A DNA stretch of 64,000 nucleotides from Sphingomonas parva (ex Maeng et al. 2020) (GTDB lineage: Bacteria > Pseudomonadota > Alphaproteobacteria > Sphingomonadales > Sphingomonadaceae). Every line of letters begins with the position of its first letter. Positions within the stretch are counted from its first letter, which is position 1. The notes below the pieces were generated by a model that ran no database searches, was not told the DNA's origin, and worked only from the letters and a program-made list of their open reading frames with translations. Shown here in pieces: positions 1 to 7,607 of this stretch. Location: the NCBI RefSeq assembly GCF_004564275.1, contig NZ_SPDV01000019.1, positions 44,077-108,076 on the forward strand. Reading direction: 5' to 3'. The translations under genes and the position numbers were made by a program.

Positions 1-183
1 CCGGACTCGATCAAGACGGCGCTGGAGATCGTGCCGGTCGCCCATGTCGATCAGGTGCTCGCCCTGGCGCTCGCCGCGCCGGTGACTCCGATCGAGTGGA
101 CGGAGGCCGACGATCTCGCCACCGTCCCGGCCGCCGAGCTGGCGTCGAAGGACGAAGGGCTGGGGCTTCCGATCCGCCACTGA
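1..183 (+). CDS. lon: Lon protease, C-terminal end (5' part outside the window)
   Basis: The open frame enters from the left edge and gives the last 60 residues of a protein ending in LGLPIRH. The segment with SIKTALEIVPVAHVDQVLALAL is split here as KTALEIVPVAHVDQVL followed by ALAL; this is the usual C-terminal tail of the Lon proteolytic domain, just after the catalytic Ser/Lys region, which lies outside. Lon is the cytoplasmic ATP-dependent protease that degrades misfolded and some regulatory proteins. The gene directly after it encodes HU, and lon-hupB is a very common pair in alphaproteobacteria, which supports the call. A strong hairpin follows about 100 bases after the stop. Confidence 0.85.
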   Translation, partial: PDSIKTALEIVPVAHVDQVLALALAAPVTPIEWTEADDLATVPAAELASKDEGLGLPIRH

Positions 184-284
184 ACCGCCGTGGCGCGTCG
201 GCGCATCGGAGCCGACGGGGGGCGAAATCGGGCCGACCGGCCCGCCCCCAAGGCCTGCGGCATCGGCGATCCTGTGCCAAGGAG

Positions 285-320
285 GCGCGGTTTTCTCCGG
301 AAAACCGCGCTTTCCTTTTG
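285..320 (+). terminator. Rho-independent terminator after lon
   Basis: Perfect 11-bp stem, GCGCGGTTTTC at 285-295 and GAAAACCGCGC at 300-310, with a 4-base loop TCCG, followed by the T-rich tract tttcctttt. It separates lon from hupB. The T tract runs straight into the hupB -35 element, so termination and the next promoter are packed together. Confidence 0.8.
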
Positions 321-346
321 ACTCGCGCTGCGCTCCTGACTTTACA
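318..346 (+). promoter_or_regulatory. Sigma-70-type promoter of hupB
   Basis: TTGACT at 318-323 and TTTACA at 341-346 are separated by 17 bases, a near-consensus housekeeping promoter. Transcription would start near 353, giving a leader of about 43 bases before the hupB ATG. Confidence 0.65.
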
Positions 347-395
347 TGCCTCCACGCGGGTCAACCGCGAGTCCAGTAACAGGGGTTCGGGAGAG

Positions 396-671
396 ATGAA
401 CAAGCAGGAGCTAATCGGCCAGGTTGCCGAGACGACCGGGCTTAGCCGGGGGGATGCGAGCCGCGCGGTCGAGGGGGTCTTCGATGCGATCACCAACGCG
501 CTGAAGCGGGGCGACGAAGTTCGTCTCGTCGGCTTCGGTACTTTCTCCTGCTCCCGCCGCAAGGCGTCGACCGGCCGCAATCCGCGGACCGGCGAGCCGA
601 TGCAGATTGCCGAAAGCACCCAGCCGAAGTTCAAGGCCGGCAAGGGCCTCAAGGATTCTGTCGGCCGCTGA
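396..671 (+). CDS. hupB: DNA-binding protein HU
   Basis: A 91-residue protein with the full HU/IHF fold: the N-terminal helical dimerisation part (MNKQELIGQVAETTGLSR), the GFGTF turn near residues 47-51, and the DNA-binding arm containing GRNPRTGEPMQI, whose Arg-Asn-Pro inserts into the minor groove. HU is a small basic nucleoid protein that bends DNA without strong sequence preference. An upstream in-frame extension to base 96 is open but lacks any HU similarity. The ATG at 396 lies just after the purine-rich GGGAGAG and matches the standard length of about 90 residues. A housekeeping promoter and the lon terminator lie just upstream, so it is probably its own transcription unit. Confidence 0.95.
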   Translation: MNKQELIGQVAETTGLSRGDASRAVEGVFDAITNALKRGDEVRLVGFGTFSCSRRKASTGRNPRTGEPMQIAESTQPKFKAGKGLKDSVGR

Positions 672-866
672 CCTTCTGGGGAGGGTCGCGGGGGCGCCCC
701 GAGCGGACCGCCCCGAGGGGCGTCGGCCCTCCCAACGCCATCGCCGGTGCGCCGTTTTCCCCGCTGGACAGAGGATGGGAGCGGCATTAAGGACGCCGGC
801 AAGCGGCGCGATCCAGCGCCGCTCTTCACGTCCGCCACAGCCACGAGGCCGCAGCGGATACGGCGT

Positions 867-941
867 GGGCGCGTAGCTCAGTGGTAGAGCACACCCTTCA
901 CACGGGTGGGGTCGTAGGTTCAATCCCTACCGCGCCCACCA
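867..941 (+). tRNA. tRNA-Val (anticodon CAC)
   Basis: Cloverleaf with acceptor GGGCGCG (867-873) pairing with CGCGCCC (931-937), discriminator A at 938 and encoded CCA at 939-941. The anticodon stem CACCC/GGGTG encloses the loop TTCACAC, giving CAC, which reads GUG valine codons. The T-loop is TTCAATC. Nothing else was recognised in the 195 bases between hupB and this gene. Confidence 0.95.
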
Positions 942-957
942 CGCCGGCTCTCCAGCG

Positions 958-1261
958 ATGACCTGCTACACGATCGACGGCGACGCGGTTCGCATCGCGG
1001 TTCGGCTGACGCCGCGCGCCCCGCAGGGACGAGGTCGCGGGCCTGGTCGACGTCGGCGAGGGCAAGACCGCGCTGGCGATCCGGCTGGCCGCGCCGCCGG
1101 TGGAGGGCGCCGCCAACGCCGCCCTGATCGCGTTTCTCACCCGAAGCCTGAACGTGCCGCGCTCGGCGGCCCGTATCGTGTCCGGCGAGAAGTCGCGGCT
1201 GAAGCTGGTTAGCGTGAGCGGCGTCACGCCCGCGGCGGTTCAGCGGCTGGTTTCGAGCTGA
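958..1261 (+). pseudogene. DUF167 (YggU-like) family protein, frame broken by one extra base
   Basis: The ATG at 958 opens the start of a DUF167 protein (residues around VRIAVRLTPRA). From about 1025 the family sequence continues in the next frame (RDEVAGLVDVGEGKTALAIR, then APPVEGAANAALIAFL, SARIVSGEKSRLK) to a TGA at 1259-1261. Joining the two frames gives roughly 100 residues, the normal family length, so the only defect is one surplus base near 1021-1024, where four bases (ccgc) stand for one codon. DUF167 proteins are small cytoplasmic proteins of unknown role. The downstream part has no in-frame disruption and keeps conserved residues. This suggests either a recent mutation or a sequencing error in the cccc run. 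Confidence 0.75.
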
Positions 1262-1283
1262 GGCCGTCCGGTTGTCCAGGACG

Positions 1284-1475
1284 TCAGTGCCTGTCGGCAG
1301 TGGCAGCGCCGAGGGTCTTGGCCGCGCGCGCGACCTCTTCGTCACTCGGCGGCTCCGGCAGTTCCTCGCCCGGCCCCCGGGCGTCGTCGGGAATGCCCGG
1401 CGCCGTGCCGGCGATGTTCTCGTTCACCGCACGCTCGTTGGGTCCGTTGGTGATCTTCGTCCTGTCGTCCGCCAT
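1284..1475 (-). CDS. Small acidic hypothetical protein
   Basis: A 63-residue, mostly charged protein starting MADDRTKITNGPNERAVNEN and ending in a Glu/Pro-rich stretch; no transmembrane segment or signal peptide. The start at 1475 is preceded by AAGGAGA at good spacing, which is better than the possible upstream start at 1535. The family is not recognised with certainty. It is transcribed divergently from the ArsR-containing unit, and the palindrome at 1532-1555 lies between the two, so the same regulator could affect both. No function can be assigned from sequence. Confidence 0.65.
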   Translation of the reverse strand: MADDRTKITNGPNERAVNENIAGTAPGIPDDARGPGEELPEPPSDEEVARAAKTLGAATADRH

Positions 1476-1531
1476 GGTCGTCTCCTTGGTAAAGGAGCGA
1501 GCGAGGCGGTTTCGGGTTCCCCTGCTTGGCG

Positions 1532-1555
1532 CCATTTAGCGAAACTGCTAAATGG
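1532..1555. promoter_or_regulatory. Perfect inverted repeat, candidate ArsR-family operator
   Basis: Arms CCATTTAGC (1532-1540) and GCTAAATGG (1547-1555) are exact reverse complements separated by GAAACT. The site is AT-rich in a GC-rich region and lies 21 bases before the start of the three-gene unit that contains an ArsR regulator. The TTTAGC/GCTAAA half-site form fits ArsR-type operators; assignment to this regulator is inference. Confidence 0.6.
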
Positions 1556-1576
1556 GCCGCTGCGAAGGAGGCGAAG

Positions 1577-1930
1577 ATGCACTGGAACGAGCACAGCGTG
1601 ATCTGCACCTATCGAGTCCGCGCCGACCGGCGTCAGGATTTCATCGCCCTGCTGGAGCGGCATTGGCCGACGCTGCACGCCGCGGGCCTGGTCAGCGAGA
1701 CACCGGCCGTCCATTTCGAGGCCGTTCCTTCGGAGGACCCCCACGACGAGAAGGGGCCGACCTTCGTCGAGATCTTCAGCTGGGCCAATGCCGAGGCGCC
1801 GCACATGGCGCATCGCATGCCCGAGGTGATGGCGATCTGGGAGCCGATGGGCGGCATGGTCGAGGCGCGCGACGGGCGGCCGCCGATGGAGTTCCCGCGC
1901 TTCCGGCCACTTGCCCTTGGCGGCGCCTGA
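1577..1930 (+). CDS. Hypothetical protein, possible dimeric alpha/beta-barrel type
   Basis: A 117-residue soluble protein beginning MHWNEHSVICTYRVRADRRQ and containing HWPTLHAAGLV and VEIFSWANAEAPHMAHRMPE. The mix of a first strand, a helix and a repeat of strand plus helix resembles small ferredoxin-like (antibiotic-monooxygenase or EthD type) proteins, but no family is certain. ATG at 1577 follows GAAGGAGGCGAAG, a strong ribosome site, and is preferred to the possible start at 1526, which would lie upstream of the operator. It is first in a unit with an ArsR regulator and a YjbR-like protein, overlapping the former by 20 bases. The perfect palindrome upstream suggests the unit is autorepressed. 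Confidence 0.6.
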   Translation: MHWNEHSVICTYRVRADRRQDFIALLERHWPTLHAAGLVSETPAVHFEAVPSEDPHDEKGPTFVEIFSWANAEAPHMAHRMPEVMAIWEPMGGMVEARDGRPPMEFPRFRPLALGGA

Positions 1931-2240
1931 CGGCGGCGATCCGCGGGCGCGCATCGACGCGGAGGACCGGATCTTCGCGGCCCTCGCCCACCCGTCGCGG
2001 CGCCAGATCCTGCTGACCTTGCGCTTCCGGGGTGGGAGAATGACCGCGGGCGAGATCGCGGACCGGTTCGGCTGTACCTGGCCGACGACGAGCCGGCACC
2101 TCGGCCTGCTTCGCCAGGCGGGGCTGGTGTCGGTCGAGAGGCGGGGGCGGGAACGTGCTTATGTGCTGGAGCGGGCACGGCTGGACGCCTGTGTCGGCCG
2201 CTGGCTCGCCTGGTTCGCAGACGAAGGAGAGGAAGAATGA
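1911..2240 (+). CDS. ArsR-family transcriptional regulator
   Basis: A 109-residue winged helix-turn-helix protein. Residues about 20-90 show the family pattern: IFAALAHPSRRQILLTL (helix 1-2), GEIADRFGCTWPTTSRHLGLL (helix-turn-helix, with the SRHL recognition helix) and GLVSVERRGRERAYVLE (wing). No Cys pair typical of metal sensors is seen; the only cysteines are C55 and C94 or thereabouts, so this is likely a non-metal ArsR of the type often paired with small enzyme-like genes. The best start is TTG at 1911, inside the end of the preceding gene, which implies translational coupling. It ends in an ATGA overlap with the next gene. The likely target is the inverted repeat at 1532-1555. Confidence 0.8.
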   Translation: MPLAAPDGGDPRARIDAEDRIFAALAHPSRRQILLTLRFRGGRMTAGEIADRFGCTWPTTSRHLGLLRQAGLVSVERRGRERAYVLERARLDACVGRWLAWFADEGEEE

Positions 2241-2592
2241 CAGGCGACGAGCTACTTGCGCAGATCCGCGCCTGGGGCCTCACTTTCCCCGGGGCCCATT
2301 CGAAATCGCCCTGGCCGGGCCATGACGATCTTGCCGTCAAGGACAAGACCTTCGCCTATCTGGCCGCGGCCGGGGAGCCGTTCAGCGTCTCGGTCAAGCT
2401 TCCGTACACGCACCCGGTGGCGCTCGACCTGCCTTATGCCAGGCCGACCCGCTATGGCCTCGGCAAGAGCGGGTGGGTGACCTTCACGCCGTCGGCGGAG
2501 GAGATGCCGAGCCTCGACCAGCTCAAGGACTGGGTCGACGAGAGCTATCGCGCCCAGGCCCCCAAGCGGCTGGTGAAGGAGCTCGACGCGCG

Positions 2593-2602
<10 letters not shown>
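2237..2602 (+). CDS. MmcQ/YjbR-family protein
   Basis: A 121-residue protein with the typical YjbR order: an N-terminal helix ending in [24 protein letters not shown] is seen in two pieces ([16 protein letters not shown], then KDKTFAYL), followed by FSVSVKLP and a C-terminal [20 protein letters not shown]. YjbR proteins have a CyaY-like fold and are proposed to bind DNA, but their role is unknown. It starts at ATG 2237 in a 4-base overlap with the ArsR gene, so it is the third gene of that unit. Its 3' end overlaps the convergent flavin monooxygenase by 10 bases. Confidence 0.8.
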
Positions 2603-3591
<989 letters not shown>

Positions 3592-3706
3592 TGCGGCGGA
3601 GATGGGAGGGGAGGGGGCGTGCCGCAACCGGCGCTCGCCACTTCGCCACCGTCACCCGCAAGGAAAGGCCGTTTCGCGCCAGGCAATCTTCGTCTAGGGC
3701 GCGGCC

Positions 3707-5092
3707 ATGCAACAGCGCGGCACGATTGCACGCCCTCCGTGGCGCGAGGAGGTCCGCGCGACGGTCGCGCTCGCCTGGCCGTTGATCCTCACCAACATCG
3801 CCCAGGCGCTGATCAACGCCACCGATGTCGTGCTGCTCGGCTGGGCGGGACCCCGCACGCTCGCGGCGGGGACGCTGGGCGTGAACATCTATTATGCGTT
3901 CCTGATCTTCGGCATGGGCCTGGTCACCGCCGCCGCGCCGATGATCTCGCGCGAGCTCGGCGCCCGCCGGCACAGCGTGCGCGACGTCCGCCGCACCGTC
4001 CGCCAGGCGATGTGGGCGGCCATCGCCATTGCTCTGCCGGTCTGGATCATACTGTGGAACAGCGGCGCCATCCTGGTCGCAATCGGCCAGGACCCGGTGC
4101 TGGCCGAAAATGCACAACGCTTCGTCCGCGCTCTGCAATGGGGCTTGCTGCCCTACCTCTTCTATCTGGTGCTGCGCTCGTTCGTCTCGGCGCTCGAGCG
4201 GCCGATCTGGTCCCTGATCGTCGGTCTCGCCGCCGTGCTGTTCAACGGACTCGCCAATTACGCCCTGATCTTCGGCAAGTTCGGCCTGCCCGCCTTCGGC
4301 CTGCTCGGCGCCGGCATCGGCAGCGCGGCCGCAAATTTCCTGATGTTCGCCGGCATGGCGCTGGTCGTCAGCGTCCATCCGAAGTTCCGCCGCTACCGGC
4401 TGTTCGGACGCTTCTGGCGCCCTGACCGGGAACGCTTCGCCCAGGTCTGGCGGCTCGGACTGCCGATCGCGGTCACGCTCGGCCTCGAGATCACCGTGTT
4501 CAACGCCGCCGTCTTCCTGATGGGGCTGATCGGCGCCGAGGCGATCGCCGCCCATGCCATCGCCATCCAGATCGCGGCGCTCACCTTCATGGTGCCGATG
4601 GGCCTCGCGCAGGCGGTGACGGTGCGGGTCGGTCTCGCCTACGGCCGCCGCGACCGGGCCGGGATCGCGCTTGCCGGCTGGACCGCCTTCGGCCTCGGCG
4701 TCGGCTTCATGGCCTGCACCGCCCTGGTGATGCTCGCGATGCCGGAGCGGCTCGTCGGCTTCTTCCTCCACGAATCCGATCCGGCGAACGCGCGGGTGAT
4801 CCCGCTAGCCGTCTCCTTCCTGTTCGTCGCCGCGATCTTCCAGATCGTCGACGGCGCCCAGGTCGTCGGCGCGGGGATGCTGCGCGGCCTCAACGACACC
4901 AAGGTGCCGATGATCTACGCCGCGCTCGGCTATTGGGTGATCGGAATCTCGGTGAGCCTGGCGCTGGCCTTCGGTCTGGGCTGGGGAGGCGTCGGCATCT
5001 GGACGGGGCTGGCGACGGGGCTCGCGTCAGTCGCCGTGCTGATGATCGGCCGCTGGAGCCGCCGCGAGCGGCTCGGGCTCGTCGACTGCTGA
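3707..5092 (+). CDS. MATE-family multidrug/cation antiporter
   Basis: A 461-residue inner-membrane protein with about 12 predicted membrane segments arranged as two MatE repeats (about 20-200 and 245-420). Typical stretches are TVALAWPLILTNIAQALINA near the N-terminus, TAAAPMISRELGARR in the first loop and MVPMGLAQAVTVRVG in the second half. These proteins expel cationic drugs and metabolites in exchange for Na+ or H+. The ATG at 3707 lacks a ribosome site; a weak TTTCGC-17-TAGGGC promoter would place the transcript start on the start codon. It is divergent from the LLM oxidoreductase and not in an operon with the next gene. Confidence 0.9.
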   Translation: MQQRGTIARPPWREEVRATVALAWPLILTNIAQALINATDVVLLGWAGPRTLAAGTLGVNIYYAFLIFGMGLVTAAAPMISRELGARRHSVRDVRRTVRQAMWAAIAIALPVWIILWNSGAILVAIGQDPVLAENAQRFVRALQWGLLPYLFYLVLRSFVSALERPIWSLIVGLAAVLFNGLANYALIFGKFGLPAFGLLGAGIGSAAANFLMFAGMALVVSVHPKFRRYRLFGRFWRPDRERFAQVWRLGLPIAVTLGLEITVFNAAVFLMGLIGAEAIAAHAIAIQIAALTFMVPMGLAQAVTVRVGLAYGRRDRAGIALAGWTAFGLGVGFMACTALVMLAMPERLVGFFLHESDPANARVIPLAVSFLFVAAIFQIVDGAQVVGAGMLRGLNDTKVPMIYAALGYWVIGISVSLALAFGLGWGGVGIWTGLATGLASVAVLMIGRWSRRERLGLVDC

Positions 5093-5107
5093 GGCCAGAC
5101 GGCGCGC

Positions 5108-5731
5108 TCAGCCGTTGCCGGCGACGCCGTCCGCCATGTCGACATGCGCGCGGTCCTCGGCGAGCAGGCGGCGCGAGCGGACGATGAGATCGACCCAATC
5201 GGCGAAGGCGGCGGCGAGGGACATGACGAGCTGCTTCAGCGGCCCCTCCCTGAGGCATCCTTCGCCGTCGAAACTGTCGTCGGTGACGTGGCCGAGATAG
5301 GCTTCCGGCTGCTGCATGACCGGCATGTTGAGGAAGACGCAGGCCTGGCGCAGCTGGTGGTTCGCGCCGAATCCGCCGATGCCGCCGGGAGACGCGCTGA
5401 CGATCGCCGCCGGCTTCTTGTCCCAGACGCTCGCGCCGTAGGGGCGGGAGCCGACATCGATCGCGTTCTTGAGCACGCCGGGGACGCCGCGATTGTATTC
5501 CGGCGTACAGAACAGGATTCCGTCCGCGGCCGCGATCTGCTCGCGGAAGCGGACATATTCGGCGGGCGGGTTCGCATCGCTGTCCTGATCGTAGAGGGGG
5601 AGGCTGCCGATCTCGACGATCGAGCAATCCAGCCTGTCCGATGCGAAGGCGCAGATCGAACGGGCGACCTTGCGGTTGATGCTGTCCTTGCGCAGGCTGC
5701 CCACGACGATCGCGATCTTGTGCCTCGGCAT
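5108..5731 (-). CDS. NADPH-dependent FMN reductase
   Basis: A 207-residue flavodoxin-like protein. The FMN phosphate loop is VVGSLRKDSINRKVA (residues about 9-23); the second conserved motif FCTPEYNRGVPGVLKNAIDV (near 75-95) binds the isoalloxazine ring. Members of this family (SsuE/ChrR/YieF type) reduce FMN, quinones or chromate in the cytoplasm. ATG at 5731 follows GGAGG at ideal spacing, so upstream in-frame extension to 5923 is rejected. Convergent with the MATE gene, with only 15 bases between stops. The C-terminal tail of about 25 residues beyond the fold is unremarkable. Confidence 0.9.
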   Translation of the reverse strand: MPRHKIAIVVGSLRKDSINRKVARSICAFASDRLDCSIVEIGSLPLYDQDSDANPPAEYVRFREQIAAADGILFCTPEYNRGVPGVLKNAIDVGSRPYGASVWDKKPAAIVSASPGGIGGFGANHQLRQACVFLNMPVMQQPEAYLGHVTDDSFDGEGCLREGPLKQLVMSLAAAFADWVDLIVRSRRLLAEDRAHVDMADGVAGNG

Positions 5732-5901
5732 GGCGAACCTCCGAAATTGCGCTCGCAGTCCCAATGAGCCGTGCCGCGAAAGGTTTCGCGAGATGCGGCG
5801 CTGCATGCGTCGTCCTGAACGCCGGTGCTCGACACAGGAACGGGAGGGCTGGACAGGGGGCACCGGCAAGCTAGACAGACGCGACACAGAGAGGGACGGC
5901 C

Positions 5902-6207
5902 ATGGAATTTGTCGGTCAAGCATTCGAGGGCGAGGTCAGGCTGGACGGCAACAGCTATCGCGACTGCAGCTTCGAGAAGGTCCATTTCATCTATGGCGGC
6001 GGGGCTTTGTCGATGGACAATTGCCGGCTCAACGAGTTCACCTGGCAGTTCACCGGCGACCTCGCCAACGGCCTGCATGCTCTCTACCAGATGTTCGGCA
6101 AGGACGGCCTGCTGCAGATCATCAATGGCTTCATCGATCCGCGGGCAGGCGTGGTGACGGAGCTGCAGCTGCCCTCGAAAGGCACCAGGGTCAGCGAGTT
6201 GGGCTGA
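5902..6207 (+). CDS. Hypothetical protein, short pentapeptide-like stretch
   Basis: A 101-residue soluble protein starting MEFVGQAFEGEVRLDGNSYR. The central part (YRDCSFEKVHFIYGGG followed by SMDNCRL) looks like a short run of pentapeptide-like beta turns (xCSFx, xDNCR), after which a helical part WQFTGDLANGLHALYQMF follows. Function is unknown. It has no signal peptide. The start ATG at 5902 comes after GAGAGGGACGGCC. It sits alone between the divergent FMN reductase and tRNA-His. Confidence 0.65.
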   Translation: MEFVGQAFEGEVRLDGNSYRDCSFEKVHFIYGGGALSMDNCRLNEFTWQFTGDLANGLHALYQMFGKDGLLQIINGFIDPRAGVVTELQLPSKGTRVSELG

Positions 6208-6255
6208 GCGCCGGAGGGCGCCGCGCGCGCCTCCACGCTGCTCGCCGAAACTTCC

Positions 6256-6284
6256 TTGACGCTTCCGGGCCGCCGCCCTAATTG
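6256..6284 (+). promoter_or_regulatory. Sigma-70-type promoter for tRNA-His
   Basis: TTGACG at 6256-6261 and TAATTG at 6279-6284 with a 17-base spacer; the predicted start near 6291 is 17 bases before the mature tRNA. The C/G-rich segment after the -10 fits stringently controlled stable-RNA promoters. Confidence 0.6.
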
Positions 6285-6307
6285 CGCCCCCGCACCTCGT
6301 GCGCAGT

Positions 6308-6385
6308 GGCGATCGTAGCTCAGCTGGTTAGAGCATCGGTTTGTGGTACCGAGGGTCGGGGGTTCAAGTCCCCTCGATCGCCCCA
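6308..6385 (+). tRNA. tRNA-His (anticodon GTG)
   Basis: Acceptor GCGATCG (6309-6315) pairs with CGATCGC (6375-6381). An extra G at 6308 (position -1) faces C at 6382 (position 73), then encoded CCA at 6383-6385. The anticodon stem TCGGT/ACCGA encloses TTGTGGT, giving GTG. G-1:C73 is the classical His identity pair. Confidence 0.95.
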
Positions 6386-6418
6386 CCTGCACCCTCCGAA
6401 AAATTACAGGACCAGTCG

Positions 6419-7465
6419 ATGCAATTGCCGTGGGAGTATTCCGACTTCGACGATCATGAGATCGTTCATTTCGTCACGGACCGCGAGAGCGGCCTTCGCG
6501 CCGTCATCGCGGTGCATTCGACCCATGTCGGTCCCGGCGCCGGCGGCGTGCGCTTCTGGCATTATGCCGAGCCCGCCGAGGCGGTGCGCGACGCGCTGCG
6601 CCTCTCCAGGGGCATGAGCTTCAAGAACGCGATGGCCGGCCTGCCGCTCGGCGGCGGCAAGGCGGTGATCCTCGCCGACGAGGCCCGCTCCAAGACTCCG
6701 GAGATGCTCGCCGCCTTCGGCCGCGCGGTGGAGCGCCTCGGCGGAGCCTATGTCACGGCCGAGGACGTCGGCATCACCGTCGCGGATCTCGACGCCGTCT
6801 CGAAGCACACCCGCTTCATCGCCGGCCTGCCGGTGGGCGAGGGCGAGGTCGGCGGCGATCCCGGTCCGCACACCAGCTATGGCGTGTTCCTGGGCATCAA
6901 GGCGGCGGTGCGCCGCGCGCTCGGCAAGGACAGCCTGAACGGGCTCCACCTCGCCATCCAGGGCGCCGGCAGCGTCGCCGGCGGCGTGGCGCGCCGCGCG
7001 GCTGCGGAAGGCGCGCGCATCACGCTGACTGACATCGACCGCGCCCGCGCCGACCGCCTGGCGGCCGAGGTCGGCGGCACCGTCGTGGCGCCGGAAGAGA
7101 TCATGACGATCGCCGCCGACGTGCTCAGCCCGAACGCGCTCGGCGCGATCCTCACCGAAGAGTCGATCGCGGCGCTCAACGTGCCGGTGGTCGCGGGCGG
7201 CGCCAACAACCAGCTGGGGACGCCGGCCGACGGTCAGCGCATCCACCAGCGCGGCATCCTCTACGCCCCCGATTATGTGATCAATGCCGGCGGCATCATC
7301 AACGTCTCGTCCGAATACCTTCGCGACGCGGACGCGGCCGGGGTGAAGGCGCGGATCGAGCAGGTCCCGGTCCGGCTCGAGCAGATCTGGGCGGAGAGCG
7401 CCGCCACCGGCCGCAATCCGGCCGAGGTCGCCGACTCGATGGCGATGCGGCTGATCGGAAGATAA
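6419..7465 (+). CDS. Leu/Val/Phe-type amino-acid dehydrogenase
   Basis: A 348-residue NAD-dependent dehydrogenase of the Glu/Leu/Phe/Val family. The N-terminal catalytic domain has THVGPGAGGVRFW (around 35-47), the lysines K69 and K81 in SRGMSFKNAMAGLPLGGGKA and YVTAEDVGITV. The C-terminal Rossmann domain has IQGAGSVAGGVARR (about 178-191), with the later APDYVINAGGIINV. It reversibly deaminates branched-chain or aromatic amino acids to 2-oxo acids; the length is closest to leucine dehydrogenase. ATG 6419 is chosen because the upstream extension runs through tRNA-His; ACAGGA lies 8 bases before it. It begins only 33 bases after the tRNA, so both could share one transcript. Confidence 0.88.
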   Translation: MQLPWEYSDFDDHEIVHFVTDRESGLRAVIAVHSTHVGPGAGGVRFWHYAEPAEAVRDALRLSRGMSFKNAMAGLPLGGGKAVILADEARSKTPEMLAAFGRAVERLGGAYVTAEDVGITVADLDAVSKHTRFIAGLPVGEGEVGGDPGPHTSYGVFLGIKAAVRRALGKDSLNGLHLAIQGAGSVAGGVARRAAAEGARITLTDIDRARADRLAAEVGGTVVAPEEIMTIAADVLSPNALGAILTEESIAALNVPVVAGGANNQLGTPADGQRIHQRGILYAPDYVINAGGIINVSSEYLRDADAAGVKARIEQVPVRLEQIWAESAATGRNPAEVADSMAMRLIGR

Positions 7466-7470
7466 GCCAT

Positions 7471-7607
7471 TCCTCCCCGAGCTCTGCTCGGGGAGGGGGA
7501 CCGCGACGCGGAGCCTCGCGGCGGAGGGGCGGGGAGAGGATTCAGGACTGCCCCTCCACCACCGCCTGGCGGCGGCGGTCCCCCTCCCCCAGCAAGCTGG
7601 GGGAGGA
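7471..7607. repeat. Composite palindromic intergenic repeat
   Basis: The gap between the dehydrogenase and the DMT gene holds two strong hairpins: CCTCCCCGAG (7472-7481) with CTCGGGGAGG (7487-7496), and CCTCCCCCAGC (7583-7593) with GCTGGGGGAGG (7596-7606). Between them is the sequence gaggggcggggagagg and ccctccaccaccgcc. The inner ends of the hairpins are related in inverted orientation. This looks like the mosaic intergenic repeats common in alphaproteobacteria; it may also terminate both convergent genes. Confidence 0.6.

Noticed and set aside
709..722. CGCCCCGAGGGGCG hairpin after hupB as a terminator
   Set aside because: Only 6-bp stem with 2-base loop and no T tract; not supported as a terminator.
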